Positions 1 to 8,012 of a DNA stretch of 25,498 nucleotides are shown piece by piece. The stretch is from JBFJVZ01 sp041623895 (GTDB taxonomy: Bacteria > Planctomycetota > Planctomycetia > Pirellulales > Pirellulaceae), in the NCBI GenBank assembly GCA_041623895.1, contig JBFJVZ010000054.1:1-25498 (forward strand), written 5' to 3'. The position numbers were made by a program, and so were the translations under genes. The number at the start of each line of letters is the position of its first letter. Position 1 is the stretch's first letter. A model generated the notes under the pieces. It was given only the letters and a program-made list of their open reading frames with translations. It was not told the origin of the DNA and did no database searches.

Positions 1-159
1 AATTTCATCATTGATGTGGCCTACGAGATATCTGAAAATGCGCTAGAATTGGGTCTCTTATGGGTCAACTACTTCGCACTTCGACATTCCTTGTTCGATA
101 TTAGATGTTCTTGCGGTGCTCATGAAACCGCAGAATATCCAACAAGAAATGTCGAATGA
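1..159 (+). CDS. Possible 3' end of a gene running off the left edge
   Basis: Frame 1 on the plus strand is open from the first base to a TGA at 157-159, giving 52 codons without a start in view. The peptide begins NFIIDVAYEISENALELGLL and resembles no family I recognise. The stretch is more AT-rich than the rest of the window. An open run of this length can arise by chance, so this is only a candidate. Bases 160-251, up to the stop of the next gene, show nothing else convincing. Confidence 0.15.
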   Translation, partial: NFIIDVAYEISENALELGLLWVNYFALRHSLFDIRCSCGAHETAEYPTRNVE

Positions 160-251
160 GAAAGTTAGAAAGGTTTGTTTTTCCACCACCGACACGAAAC
201 CGTGATGGACCCCAACTTTCACGTCGAATGCAGATCGACAGATCACCTATC

Positions 252-1856
252 TCACGGCGATTCAACGGTTTCAGCCAACCATTTGATCACGCGGTCTTCC
301 ATGAAAGCGTAAAAGGGATTTCGCCGGCACCTGACAAACATCGAACTGGGAATCATCAGGGCATTGGGCTCGGCACGCATGCTGAGTTTGCCCAGCGACA
401 GACCGCGGGGGTTGGTCTGCTCTCCGTAAATCGGATCATCGGCGGGAATCGGAACGGCGACGTGAGAGAGCGAGACAACACCTTCGGGCCATGACAGATC
501 CACAGCTTCTTCGCTCCACTGACCGTCGTCACGTATTTTTAGCGATAGCTGATCCGAGTTCGGCGTCATGTTACCCAGCACGGTTAATCGGAACGGACGA
601 TCGGTGCGTTCGAGTTTTGGCAAGACGGTTTGCTCGAACGACAGATTCAGCAGGTTGCTCAACGAGTCCTTGCGGTTGACGTCAAACAGAAACAGTTCAC
701 TGGAGTGGCTGGTCAGACGGTCGAACAAAACCGTGATTAGTTTGGGAACGACGACCGTTGAATCGACCACGGACTGCATCGCCAACACGGGCGGCAAATC
801 TTTCATCCGACCGGACTTTTCCACGGCGGCAAGTTTGCGTTCGACCACCTTGGTGACATTCCAAGCTTGAACATTCGCATTCATCGGCCAGGAGCTGTAT
901 TTGAACGGATCGATCTCCGCAAAGATTCTTGACCACTTTGTCTTTTCGTTTCGTGAAACCAAGCCAACCGTGTGGTATAGCCGCGTGATCCTGGCCAGCG
1001 GGTTGACGCCAACCATGGGAGAAAACAAGACGATCGCATTCACTTTCGGTAACCGGTCATTTTCGATACTCGACAACGCGTAATGAAGGGTCAGCGCGCC
1101 GCCGTTGGAGTATCCGCCCAGCACCAGCGGCGCCCCCGGCGGCAATTGCTCTTGCAAGCCTCTCATCGCGACCTGCACCGCCGCCGTCCAATCCTCCCAA
1201 CTGACTTCGGCGAGCGCCCGCGGCGTGGTCCCGTGCCCGGGAACACGTAACCACACAACCGTGTAACCTTCCGCTGCAAGCCGTTGTCCGAAGGCCCGCA
1301 GCGAATAAGGCGAATCGCTCAAGCCGTGTAACAGCAGTGCGCCTGCGACTGGATTGGACGCCCTGACAATGTGTGTGCGATTCCAATTTCGATCAACAAT
1401 CGTATTCGGGTTGCAGACCGATTGGGGATTAAAGCGGCTGTACTCGCCGGGAGCCTGATTCGACCAAGATCCGTTGACGTACGAATCAAGTTCAGCAAAG
1501 ACACGGTCCTCTTGCTGCCGGTAAGCATCCAGCGTGTAATCGTCAGTCGCGTCAGCCGCGCGGAATTCCGATTCGGGCTTCTGCGTGTGCCAACCTTTCA
1601 GCTCAGGGAGTGATCTCGCCATCCTCGCCCACAAGGCCAACAGCACGATCACGGCCAAGAAAGCGGCAAACACCAAGTTGGTGAGACCCAACAGCACAAG
1701 CCGAATTACAGGCATGCTCCAACCGGGTTGGGGCATGGCCCTGGTGAAATTGATCCACTCAAAGACCAGTCCGATCAGCGCCAAGACAGCAAGGGTCAGG
1801 ACGGTCCACAAACCAAGTCGAAGCAGTCGCGAGCGTTGCTTGACTGTCGGGCTCAT
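252..1856 (-). CDS. Membrane-anchored alpha/beta hydrolase (serine esterase/lipase-like)
   Basis: The 534-aa protein has two hydrophobic segments near its N-terminus (about residues 12-34 and 50-78), followed by an alpha/beta-hydrolase domain from about residue 165. LLHGLSDSPYS (from 175) fits the oxyanion region. GYSNGG places the nucleophile at Ser250. Asp365 (QSVVDSTV) and His465 (LSHVAVP) are plausible triad partners. RVPGHGTTP is typical of the carboxylesterase/monoglyceride-lipase branch. The substrate is unknown. The two membrane segments suggest anchoring in the inner membrane, but which side the catalytic domain faces cannot be read from the sequence. The ATG start is well supported by AAGGGA about 7 nt upstream on the minus strand. 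The gene is divergent from the ECF sigma factor at 2159. About 90 residues between Asp365 and His465 form an insertion of unknown role. Confidence 0.85.
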   Translation of the reverse strand: MSPTVKQRSRLLRLGLWTVLTLAVLALIGLVFEWINFTRAMPQPGWSMPVIRLVLLGLTNLVFAAFLAVIVLLALWARMARSLPELKGWHTQKPESEFRAADATDDYTLDAYRQQEDRVFAELDSYVNGSWSNQAPGEYSRFNPQSVCNPNTIVDRNWNRTHIVRASNPVAGALLLHGLSDSPYSLRAFGQRLAAEGYTVVWLRVPGHGTTPRALAEVSWEDWTAAVQVAMRGLQEQLPPGAPLVLGGYSNGGALTLHYALSSIENDRLPKVNAIVLFSPMVGVNPLARITRLYHTVGLVSRNEKTKWSRIFAEIDPFKYSSWPMNANVQAWNVTKVVERKLAAVEKSGRMKDLPPVLAMQSVVDSTVVVPKLITVLFDRLTSHSSELFLFDVNRKDSLSNLLNLSFEQTVLPKLERTDRPFRLTVLGNMTPNSDQLSLKIRDDGQWSEEAVDLSWPEGVVSLSHVAVPIPADDPIYGEQTNPRGLSLGKLSMRAEPNALMIPSSMFVRCRRNPFYAFMEDRVIKWLAETVESP

Positions 1857-2158
1857 ACTAATTCCCTTGTTCGCATGTCATTGCCTGCCTGCCCGCACCC
1901 GCCCGCGGCGGCACCATACCGTACCCGGCACTGCGGCATAGGACTACTTGGGTCCGGGCAGCCTTGATCATCATCGGCCCAGGAAAATAATTGGGAAAAC
2001 AATTGTCCAGGACAACGAGCAGCCGCCAGCGGCCCAACTGCCCCCTTTTACCCGTGGTAACGAAAATCGCTAGATTTTCCCAAATCGATTGAACGGTTGT
2101 CCCCTGGGCGGGCACAAACGTTTGTTCGATCAATCGCGATACGATCAGATGTCGGCCG
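1857..2158. other. Divergent intergenic region between hydrolase and sigma factor
   Basis: About 300 bp separate two divergent starts, so the region must hold promoters for both. It has a small hairpin (AATTG 1989-1993, CAATT 2000-2004, loop of six) flanked by two CCAGGA copies at 1979-1984 and 2007-2012. Minus-strand reading here gives one short open frame with no family resemblance. No RNA gene is recognised. Confidence 0.4.
1964..1991 (+). promoter_or_regulatory. Candidate housekeeping-type promoter for the sigma-factor operon
   Basis: TTGATC at 1964-1969 and AATAAT at 1986-1991 are separated by 16 bp, matching 4 of 6 and 5 of 6 of the classical sigma70 boxes. It points toward the sigma factor that starts at 2159. 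Planctomycete promoter rules are poorly known and an ECF factor may instead drive its own operon, so confidence is low. Confidence 0.2.
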
Positions 2159-2785
2159 ATGCCTTGCGAACAGAACTTAGCTGAGATAACGCCTGAAAGT
2201 GATGCGTTGCACGCCGTTCAGCCGCAGAGTCCAGTGACTCCGCTGCCGGACGACGAGTGGATTGCTGCGCATTATCCACGGATTCATCGGGCGGCATGGT
2301 TGATGACGGGTGACAGCTGGGAGGCCGAAGATTTGGCTCAAGAAACTTTTGTCGTCGCGATTGACCGCTGGGATCGGTTTGATGGCCGTTCATCCAGGGC
2401 GACTTGGTTGTACGGAATCCTGATTCGATTACGTCGCCGACGGGCGCGAACTTTTGCGCGATGGCGACGACGGATTGATGAATACATTCACCGCAAAGAG
2501 GTACCGACGACTCCGGATCCGAAAACCGAGTTTGCCTATCAGCAATGGCGCAGCAGTGTTTGGTCCGCGGTAGCAAATTTGCCGGACGCACAGCGAGATG
2601 CCGTGTTGCTCCGATTTGCAGAAGGCATGACCTACGAACAAGTTGCCCAAGCCGTCGGCTGTGCTGTGGGCACAGCGAAGACCCGAATTCATCACGGTCT
2701 GAAACGTTTGAGAATGACAAGTGAAGACGAAATGCTGGTGCCACCGGAGACTCGCCCGATCCAATTACACGCCGCATCAAAATAG
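2159..2785 (+). CDS. ECF-family RNA polymerase sigma factor
   Basis: The 208-aa protein carries sigma region 2 at about residues 40-98 (EDLAQETFVVAIDRWDRF, then TWLYGILIRL) and region 4 at about 139-187 (LPDAQRDAVLLRFAEGMTYEQVAQAVG, read as two parts, followed by the helix-turn-helix VGTAKTRIHHGLKRLR). This is the two-domain structure of extracytoplasmic-function sigma factors, which bind core RNA polymerase and redirect it to dedicated promoters. A basic run after region 2 (RRRRARTFARWRRR) is notable. The ATG at 2159 has no clear Shine-Dalgarno sequence; an upstream ATG at 2149 is in another frame. The next gene starts 9 bp after its stop and encodes a single-pass membrane protein, which is where an anti-sigma factor would be expected. 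Target regulon is unknown. Confidence 0.93.
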   Translation: MPCEQNLAEITPESDALHAVQPQSPVTPLPDDEWIAAHYPRIHRAAWLMTGDSWEAEDLAQETFVVAIDRWDRFDGRSSRATWLYGILIRLRRRRARTFARWRRRIDEYIHRKEVPTTPDPKTEFAYQQWRSSVWSAVANLPDAQRDAVLLRFAEGMTYEQVAQAVGCAVGTAKTRIHHGLKRLRMTSEDEMLVPPETRPIQLHAASK

Positions 2786-2794
2786 ACCCAACCA

Positions 2795-3289
2795 ATGAGT
2801 AACCACGAGCCAGATTTTACGCATCACGCACGAATGATGCCGGTGCCCGACTCGGCGACACCGACAATGCACGATCTGATGCAGTGTGTCCGCTCTCGGC
2901 GACGCCGTCGACACGCTGTCCGGATTGCCTTGGCCGGCTGCGTTTTGACATCGTGTCTCGTGCTGCTGGTCACCCAGCGGAGACAAGATGCCAATCACAA
3001 CCGGGCGATCCAAGCTCCAGTGGCCGACTCCAGGCCCAGCGAACCGGCGGTGTCCGCGATGCCGCTGGCAGTCAACACTGATGACAGACCGACAACGATG
3101 CAACTATTTGCCAGAGTCCGCGGTGACTCGCCAGTATTTGAGTTCGATACGGAAACGAAACGATTGCAACACGTCGGCTGGGTAAGCTCGGAGCAGATGG
3201 TGCCCATCGATATGCGCTACGTGCCCAGTCAACAACAAGAAACTTTCAACGCGGTGCTGCACCGCACAGGAGAACCACTCAGTTTGTAA
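2795..3289 (+). CDS. Single-pass membrane protein, candidate anti-sigma/co-regulator
   Basis: The 164-aa product has about 40 N-terminal residues ending in a strongly basic run (RSRRRRRHAVR), one hydrophobic segment (about 43-60, ALAGCVLTSCLVLLV) and about 100 C-terminal residues. The positive-inside rule predicts a cytoplasmic N-terminus and an extracytoplasmic C-terminus. It starts 9 bp after the sigma-factor stop and is surely co-transcribed with it. Position and topology fit an anti-sigma factor, but there is no HxxxCxxC zinc-binding anti-sigma motif and I recognise no family. It could instead be a small accessory protein that passes a signal to the sigma factor. The C-terminal part (MQLFARVRGDSPVFEFD onward) looks like a folded beta-rich domain. 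Confidence 0.75.
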   Translation: MSNHEPDFTHHARMMPVPDSATPTMHDLMQCVRSRRRRRHAVRIALAGCVLTSCLVLLVTQRRQDANHNRAIQAPVADSRPSEPAVSAMPLAVNTDDRPTTMQLFARVRGDSPVFEFDTETKRLQHVGWVSSEQMVPIDMRYVPSQQQETFNAVLHRTGEPLSL

Positions 3290-3303
3290 ACCAAAGTAAC
3301 AAA

Positions 3304-3367
3304 GTCGTCGTTCGTTTCGCGAACAAGCGATTTGTCTTCCCCGTTCGTTTGCGGAGCAAACGACGAC
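3304..3367. repeat. REP-like palindromic element
   Basis: The 64-bp element is bounded by an inverted repeat, GTCGTCGTT at 3304-3312 and AACGACGAC at 3359-3367. Inside lie two smaller hairpins: TTCG/CGAA at 3311-3323 and an 8-bp stem TCGTTTGC/GCAAACGA with a GGA loop ending at 3363. It sits between the stop of the membrane protein and the start of the PDZ protein. The nested structure resembles repetitive extragenic palindromes. There is no following T-run, so it is not a typical intrinsic terminator, but it could attenuate or process the operon transcript. Confidence 0.5.
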
Positions 3368-3403
3368 TATCTTCCTGCTACCTTTTTCAATCCGAGGATA
3401 CCG

Positions 3404-4675
3404 ATGTTCAAGAACCTATCGATTGCTGCGTTCTGCATGTTAGTGTTGACGTCCACAGCGACCGCACAAACTGATTTTCGCGAGGCCTTGCGGATAGCGT
3501 TTCCGGCCACGGTTTCGGTCCAGGTTGACAACGGTGACGAACAAGCCGACGGACGGATCCTTCGCCGTCAGTGGGGACGTTTCGGTGGTTTTGAAGTGCT
3601 GCAAGGTCTTTCAACTGGTTCTGGCCGTACGGGCTTTGCTGTCGGCTCCAACTTGATCGCCACGCAGCTTGCTTCCGACATCGACGAGGTCACCGTCAAG
3701 ATCTCCGCAGGCAAGCAACTAAACGGCAAAGTTGTCTCGCGCGACTACGTCACCGGACTGACGCTGATCAAGGTTGAAGGCACGGAATTCGTCAGTTTAG
3801 TGGTCGGTGCCGGCGTGCCCGAGGCGGGACAACCGGTCGTGATCACTCGATTGGCACCCAGTGGAGCGGCCAGTGGCGAACTGGGAATGATTGCTAGCGG
3901 TCCGACAACGATCGATTCACAACTCGGCTTCACCCAACATGTCAGTGCCAACATGGATCTTAGCGACGCCGGTGCACCGCTTGTTGATGCCACGGGGGTC
4001 GTGGTGGGGATTGTTGGCGCCGGTGCCAACGGCGACTTGCTGTGTTTGCCAACGGAACCGCTGCAAAGACTGATCGATGCTGCTGCCGGCAACAGCCCCA
4101 ATAGCAAACGGGGGATGGTGGGAATTCAGTTCGCTGGCGGCGGCGATCCGGTGATCATGAGTGTCTCCGAAGGATCGCCCGCCGCTACCGCTGGAATTCA
4201 AACCGGTGACCGCGTGGTGCGCGTTAGTGAATATGACGTTTCATCGTCGGAACATATACTCGCGGCAGTCGCCATGGCCAGGGCTGGTGACAGCGTGCCG
4301 ATTGTGGTCACGCGGGGTGACGAAACGATGGAATTGGTGGTCACACTCCAAGAACACCCGCGGCAGGAGTTTGCACAAAGCGGTGCGGTTGGACAGTTCG
4401 GAAGGCAAGCATGGCAGTTGAACGATGGCAAACTTGTGCCACTTGAGAACGGAGGTCCCCCCGCTCAAGCACCGCAGTTTCTGGAGAAGGACTTGGAGAG
4501 TTTCTTTGAGAATCTTCCCAACAACAGATTGATCCTGCCGGGATTACCAAAGCGGCTGGAGGGCTTTGAAGTTGAACGTAGCGAACTGGAGGACTCACTA
4601 CGAAATCAGGAAGGCGAGATCAAAAGCTTGAAAAAGAAGCTAAAGGAACTGCAGGACAAGTTGCAGGATTCTTGA
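3404..4675 (+). CDS. Secreted HtrA/DegP-like PDZ protein with no intact catalytic triad (pseudoprotease)
   Basis: The start chosen is ATG 3404: GAGGA lies 5 nt upstream and the first 22 residues form a clean signal peptide (MFKNLSIAAFCMLVLTSTA, cleavage near TAQ). An earlier in-frame ATG at 3332 would put the signal peptide 24 residues inside the protein. The mature part has a trypsin-like fold pattern (residues 30-225) that aligns with DegP, but the catalytic positions are changed: the TNNHVV histidine is Leu89 (ATQLAS), the aspartate is Gly118 (VTGLTLIKV) and the GNSGG serine is Ala189 (SDAGAPLVD). A PDZ domain follows at about 236-316 (GSPAATAGIQTGDRVV). The end is a predicted coiled coil (about 388-422). 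It probably binds peptides in the periplasm rather than cutting them. It is the third gene downstream of an ECF sigma factor, so it may act as a sensor or scaffold, like DegS without cleavage. Confidence 0.85.
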   Translation: MFKNLSIAAFCMLVLTSTATAQTDFREALRIAFPATVSVQVDNGDEQADGRILRRQWGRFGGFEVLQGLSTGSGRTGFAVGSNLIATQLASDIDEVTVKISAGKQLNGKVVSRDYVTGLTLIKVEGTEFVSLVVGAGVPEAGQPVVITRLAPSGAASGELGMIASGPTTIDSQLGFTQHVSANMDLSDAGAPLVDATGVVVGIVGAGANGDLLCLPTEPLQRLIDAAAGNSPNSKRGMVGIQFAGGGDPVIMSVSEGSPAATAGIQTGDRVVRVSEYDVSSSEHILAAVAMARAGDSVPIVVTRGDETMELVVTLQEHPRQEFAQSGAVGQFGRQAWQLNDGKLVPLENGGPPAQAPQFLEKDLESFFENLPNNRLILPGLPKRLEGFEVERSELEDSLRNQEGEIKSLKKKLKELQDKLQDS

Positions 4676-4685
4676 GGTAGATTTT

Positions 4686-6683
4686 TCAAGCGGAGCGACG
4701 CATCTCGCCACCGCACAGGCTCTGATAAAAGCGGTTACGGCTGATCAACTCATCGTGCCGGCCGCTATCAGCAATCCGTCCTGATTCGATCACGATGATC
4801 CGGTCAGCCATCGTCAGGCTGGTGGGGCGATGCGTGATCATCAAACCGGTACGATCCACCAAGAACTTGGCAAGCGCTTCGTGAATCAGTTGTTCACTTT
4901 CCAGATCAATTTGGCTGGTCGCTTCGTCTAAAATCAAGATATCGGGTTCCCGCAGGAACGCGCGTGCCAGAGCCAATCGTTGCATCTGGCCTCCAGACAG
5001 CCGCATGCCCCCGATACCAAGCATGGTTTGGTATCCCTGAGGAGTTTTCCGTCGAATGAACTCGTCGGCAAACGCCATTTTTGCGGCTCGCACCACGGCG
5101 TGCGAATCGGCACCGGGGCTGCCGTAGCGAATGTTGTTCTCGATCGTATCGTCAAACAGAATCGTCCGTTGTGTGACCAATGCCATTCTTTTGCGCAAGT
5201 CCCGCGTTCGCATTTGATTCACGGAAACATCATCCAAACAGACGCTGCCGCTTTGCGGATCATCAAATCGACACAGCAGACTGATCAAAGTGCTTTTCCC
5301 GCAGCCGTTGGGCCCCACGATGGCAACCGTCTCACCGTGGGGAATCGTCAGATCGATTCCGCGCAGCACGATCGGACCGGCAGGATACTGGTACGACACA
5401 TTCTTAAAGTGAATATTCTGATGCGGTCGCGGAGTCGCGATTGGTTGAGCGGGCTCTTGGACGCGTACGGGTTGATCGATTGTCTCGTAGACGCGACTTG
5501 CAGCGGCAATGCCGCGTTGCAGGCTGCTCCAAACGTCCGTCAGTTTTCTGGCGGGATCATGCGCACCGATCAGGAAGCCAAAGAACAACAAGATCTCCGT
5601 GAATGTCAGCGGCTCGTTGCTCATTTGAATTCCCAGCAACTTGGTCTTTTCGTTCAGCACCAGGTAACCGCCGGCCAGAATCGCCAGAGCGACGGTGGTA
5701 ATCCCGAGCATTTCGCTACTGCTTCTGGCCAGTGTGCTGTAGAACGCCATCTTCATCGACTTTGCAAAGTAAGCTCGCGTACCGCGAACAAACTTGGCCC
5801 GCTCAAAGGCTTGCGTGTTGAAGGCTTTGACGACACGAATGCCGGCAAAGGAATTATTCAGCATCCCATACAGCTGGCTCATTTCCTCCATCGCCCGACG
5901 GCTGGCGCGGCGAATGGCACGGCTCAGATGATGCATCACCAGTGCCAGCAATGGTGTCACAATCATCACGAAAAGTAACAATCTGGGACAGATCCACGCC
6001 GCGCTGCCGATGCAGACAATCATCTTCAGCGGCTCGCGCAATAGCCGTCCTAGCAGAATCTGGACTCCCGCAGAAACCAGCGCGATATCGTTGGTTAGTC
6101 GTGCAGTTAGATCGGAAGAACCATTTTCACCAAATGAGTCGAGGTCCAAACGCAGCGCCTTGCGAAAAAAGATGGAACGCAAATCGACGGCGGTGCGCTC
6201 CGCAACGTACTGCACCAGCATCAGATTGGCCAACAGCGCGACCAACTTGATGGCCGTGCAAACCACCAGTACCGCAACAATCAGCAGCAACGTCGCGTAG
6301 GGTGTGGTTGGTGCGTAGGCATCGATCGTCGGTTTGGCCAGCTTCAGATAGTGAATCGATTTGACGGCAAGCTCCCGCTTGCTTTGCGTGTTGCTGATTT
6401 GGATATCAAGGGTTTGCCGCTGGGGTTCCTTGGCGTCGACTCGTTTTGCGCGTAGAGCAGCGATTTCCGCGTCAATCTCCGCGATCTTCGCATCGGCTTC
6501 TTGCAGTTTGTTGGTGGTGTAACTGGGTAGGCTCTGTTCGTCAAAAACGACCTCAATCATCGGATACAGCGTTCCGATATTTGCCCCCCAGAGGATTGCG
6601 ATCACCAGCGAGGTAACGAGAATGCCCACGATTGACCAGCGGCGTCGAAAAGCCAATCGTAGTACACGTCCGAAGTTGTGCAT
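4686..6683 (-). CDS. ABC exporter, fused permease and ATPase (MsbA/lipid-exporter type)
   Basis: The 665-aa half-transporter has a transmembrane domain (segments near 17-37, 127-155, 218-250, 325-345 and 362-375) and a C-terminal nucleotide-binding domain. All ATPase motifs are intact: Walker A GPNGCGKST (457-465), Q-loop Gln505, signature LSGGQMQR (562), Walker B ILILDEATS (582) and H-loop His618 (ITHRPTS). It should work as a homodimer in the inner membrane, pumping lipid-like, peptide or drug substrates outward; the substrate cannot be told. Unusual is a charged helical insertion of about 60 residues (about 56-113, rich in Ala, Glu, Lys and Asp) in the first extracytoplasmic loop. The gene converges on the PDZ protein with only 10 bp between stops. 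The ATG start lacks a strong ribosome-binding site. Confidence 0.93.
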   Translation of the reverse strand: MHNFGRVLRLAFRRRWSIVGILVTSLVIAILWGANIGTLYPMIEVVFDEQSLPSYTTNKLQEADAKIAEIDAEIAALRAKRVDAKEPQRQTLDIQISNTQSKRELAVKSIHYLKLAKPTIDAYAPTTPYATLLLIVAVLVVCTAIKLVALLANLMLVQYVAERTAVDLRSIFFRKALRLDLDSFGENGSSDLTARLTNDIALVSAGVQILLGRLLREPLKMIVCIGSAAWICPRLLLFVMIVTPLLALVMHHLSRAIRRASRRAMEEMSQLYGMLNNSFAGIRVVKAFNTQAFERAKFVRGTRAYFAKSMKMAFYSTLARSSSEMLGITTVALAILAGGYLVLNEKTKLLGIQMSNEPLTFTEILLFFGFLIGAHDPARKLTDVWSSLQRGIAAASRVYETIDQPVRVQEPAQPIATPRPHQNIHFKNVSYQYPAGPIVLRGIDLTIPHGETVAIVGPNGCGKSTLISLLCRFDDPQSGSVCLDDVSVNQMRTRDLRKRMALVTQRTILFDDTIENNIRYGSPGADSHAVVRAAKMAFADEFIRRKTPQGYQTMLGIGGMRLSGGQMQRLALARAFLREPDILILDEATSQIDLESEQLIHEALAKFLVDRTGLMITHRPTSLTMADRIIVIESGRIADSGRHDELISRNRFYQSLCGGEMRRSA

Positions 6684-7016
6684 GGAGCTTCGTCATCGGT
6701 GACATTGCGAGGTCAGCACGCTCAAACCGAGAGCGATCGGTCCTTGACCACGGCCAGCTGACTTGTAAACAACTCGGTCGAAACGTGGCCAGCCGAATTG
6801 ATCGCTAGCAAAGGTGAATTGCTGGCTTTTTGGTACAGTCGCCAATGGAAATGAAGTTTTTCGATTTTTTCGGGCTCTTCACTTACCTGGCCGTTGGCGA
6901 TTTCACGCCCAACGCCAGGCGCAGTACATTCGTAACCGGCTTGTGACGCCAAGCCGCTGACTGGCGGCTGACCTGTAGATTGCCAGGATCCTTCCCCAGC
7001 AGCATGACTGCGACCT
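6684..7016. other. Divergent intergenic region between ABC exporter and lipase
   Basis: The 333 bp separate two divergent genes and must contain both promoters. The only coding candidate is a weak minus-strand frame described separately. No hairpin with a T-run, RNA gene or repeat was noticed. Confidence 0.35.
6722..6952 (-). CDS. Doubtful small protein upstream of the ABC exporter
   Basis: A minus-strand frame starting with TTG gives 76 residues, ending 38 bp before the exporter start and in the same direction. The frame stays open for about 25 further codons upstream, although no ATG is available. Composition is protein-like (SEEPEKIEKLHFHWRLYQK), with no membrane segment and no family resemblance. 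It may be a small leader gene, a gene remnant or chance. Confidence 0.15.
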   Translation of the reverse strand: MASQAGYECTAPGVGREIANGQVSEEPEKIEKLHFHWRLYQKASNSPLLAINSAGHVSTELFTSQLAVVKDRSLSV

Positions 7017-8012
7017 ATGACTCCACTTGATGATCAGCCAGCCGGATCTTCTATGAATCATCTCTTGCGTCCGATGCCGACGGAAACAGTCAGCGGACTG
7101 ACCCCGCCGCTGACCCAGTTTCCGTATTTCTCCGCAGCCGACCAGTTTCGATTTCAGCCACGCCCGGGCGGATTCTCATCGATCAACGCGTGGTGGCTAG
7201 CCGAAGCGAGTTTTCTGGTTTACGGCGGCGCCGAGTTTATCGAGCAGACGATTGAGCGGACGGCGTTGCCGCAGCTTGGATTCAAGCTGGAATGGATTGG
7301 GGACCGAAATGACAACGGCGGCATGGTTCTAAGCAATGATCACGCGATGGTTGTTGTCTTCCGGGGCACGCGCATGCACCAATACAGTGTGCTGGATGCC
7401 GCGGAGCTTGTTTTGATCGACCAGGACGATCTGTGGACGGACAGCAAGTTCTTGCCGGCCGCCTGTCCAGCCGGCGGAATGGTCCATCACGGCTTTTTGT
7501 CGCGCTACGCCGAAATAGCTGCTGCACTCGATGCGGTAATCACAGGAAAGTCGGAAACGCAGGCACTTTGGTTGACAGGCCACAGTTTGGGCGGCGCGTT
7601 AGCTGTCGTCGCCGCTACACATTTCAACAACCAATCGATCGAAGGCGTTTATACGTATGGGGCACCGCGGGTGGGAAACCAGGAATTCGCAACGCTGTTG
7701 CCCGACCCGTCGCACCAACGTTTCGTCCATCGCGACGACTGGGTCGCAACGGTGCCTCCCGAACTGCTCGGCTACCGTCACGGGGGCACGCTTCGTCGGC
7801 TGGAAGGCAGCGGGAAGCGAAGTTTCCTTGATGACGTTGCCAGCGGTACACAAAGCCTGGTTGCCGCGGCAAAGTCGATGGCAAGGGAATTGAAGATCGA
7901 TGTCGGTCAGCTACCGATGAAGGTCAGCGGTTTGGCTGATCATGCGCCGATCTATTACGCGACGCTGCTTTGGAATTCGTTGATCGCAGAAGTCGAAACG
8001 AAGTCGTCTTGA
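7017..8012 (+). CDS. Class-3 lipase (Lipase_3 alpha/beta hydrolase)
   Basis: The 331-aa protein matches the fungal-type class-3 lipase family, which hydrolyses acylglycerols. VVVFRGTR (from 112) is the family's oxyanion strand. The nucleophile elbow LTGHSLGGALA gives Ser190. VYTYGAPRVGN follows it as usual. Asp241 (HRDDWVATVPP) and His309 (LADHAPIYY) complete the triad. There is no signal peptide, so the enzyme may be cytoplasmic, or be exported by another route. The start is uncertain: ATG 7017 is listed, but an ATG 36 bp later (7053) would remove only 12 poorly structured residues; neither has a clear ribosome-binding site. Its last 58 bp overlap, antisense, the end of the sulfotransferase gene. 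Confidence 0.9.
   Translation: MTPLDDQPAGSSMNHLLRPMPTETVSGLTPPLTQFPYFSAADQFRFQPRPGGFSSINAWWLAEASFLVYGGAEFIEQTIERTALPQLGFKLEWIGDRNDNGGMVLSNDHAMVVVFRGTRMHQYSVLDAAELVLIDQDDLWTDSKFLPAACPAGGMVHHGFLSRYAEIAAALDAVITGKSETQALWLTGHSLGGALAVVAATHFNNQSIEGVYTYGAPRVGNQEFATLLPDPSHQRFVHRDDWVATVPPELLGYRHGGTLRRLEGSGKRSFLDDVASGTQSLVAAAKSMARELKIDVGQLPMKVSGLADHAPIYYATLLWNSLIAEVETKSS

Noticed and set aside
1858..2133. 91-codon minus-strand frame upstream of the hydrolase
   Set aside because: No family resemblance, non-protein-like composition and location in a divergent promoter region.
4671..4690. CTTGA/TCAAG inverted repeat between the PDZ and ABC exporter stops
   Set aside because: Only 5 bp with a 10-nt loop; too weak to call a bidirectional terminator.
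4980..5978. 332-codon plus-strand open frame
   Set aside because: Entirely antisense to the ABC exporter, whose ATPase motifs are intact on the other strand.
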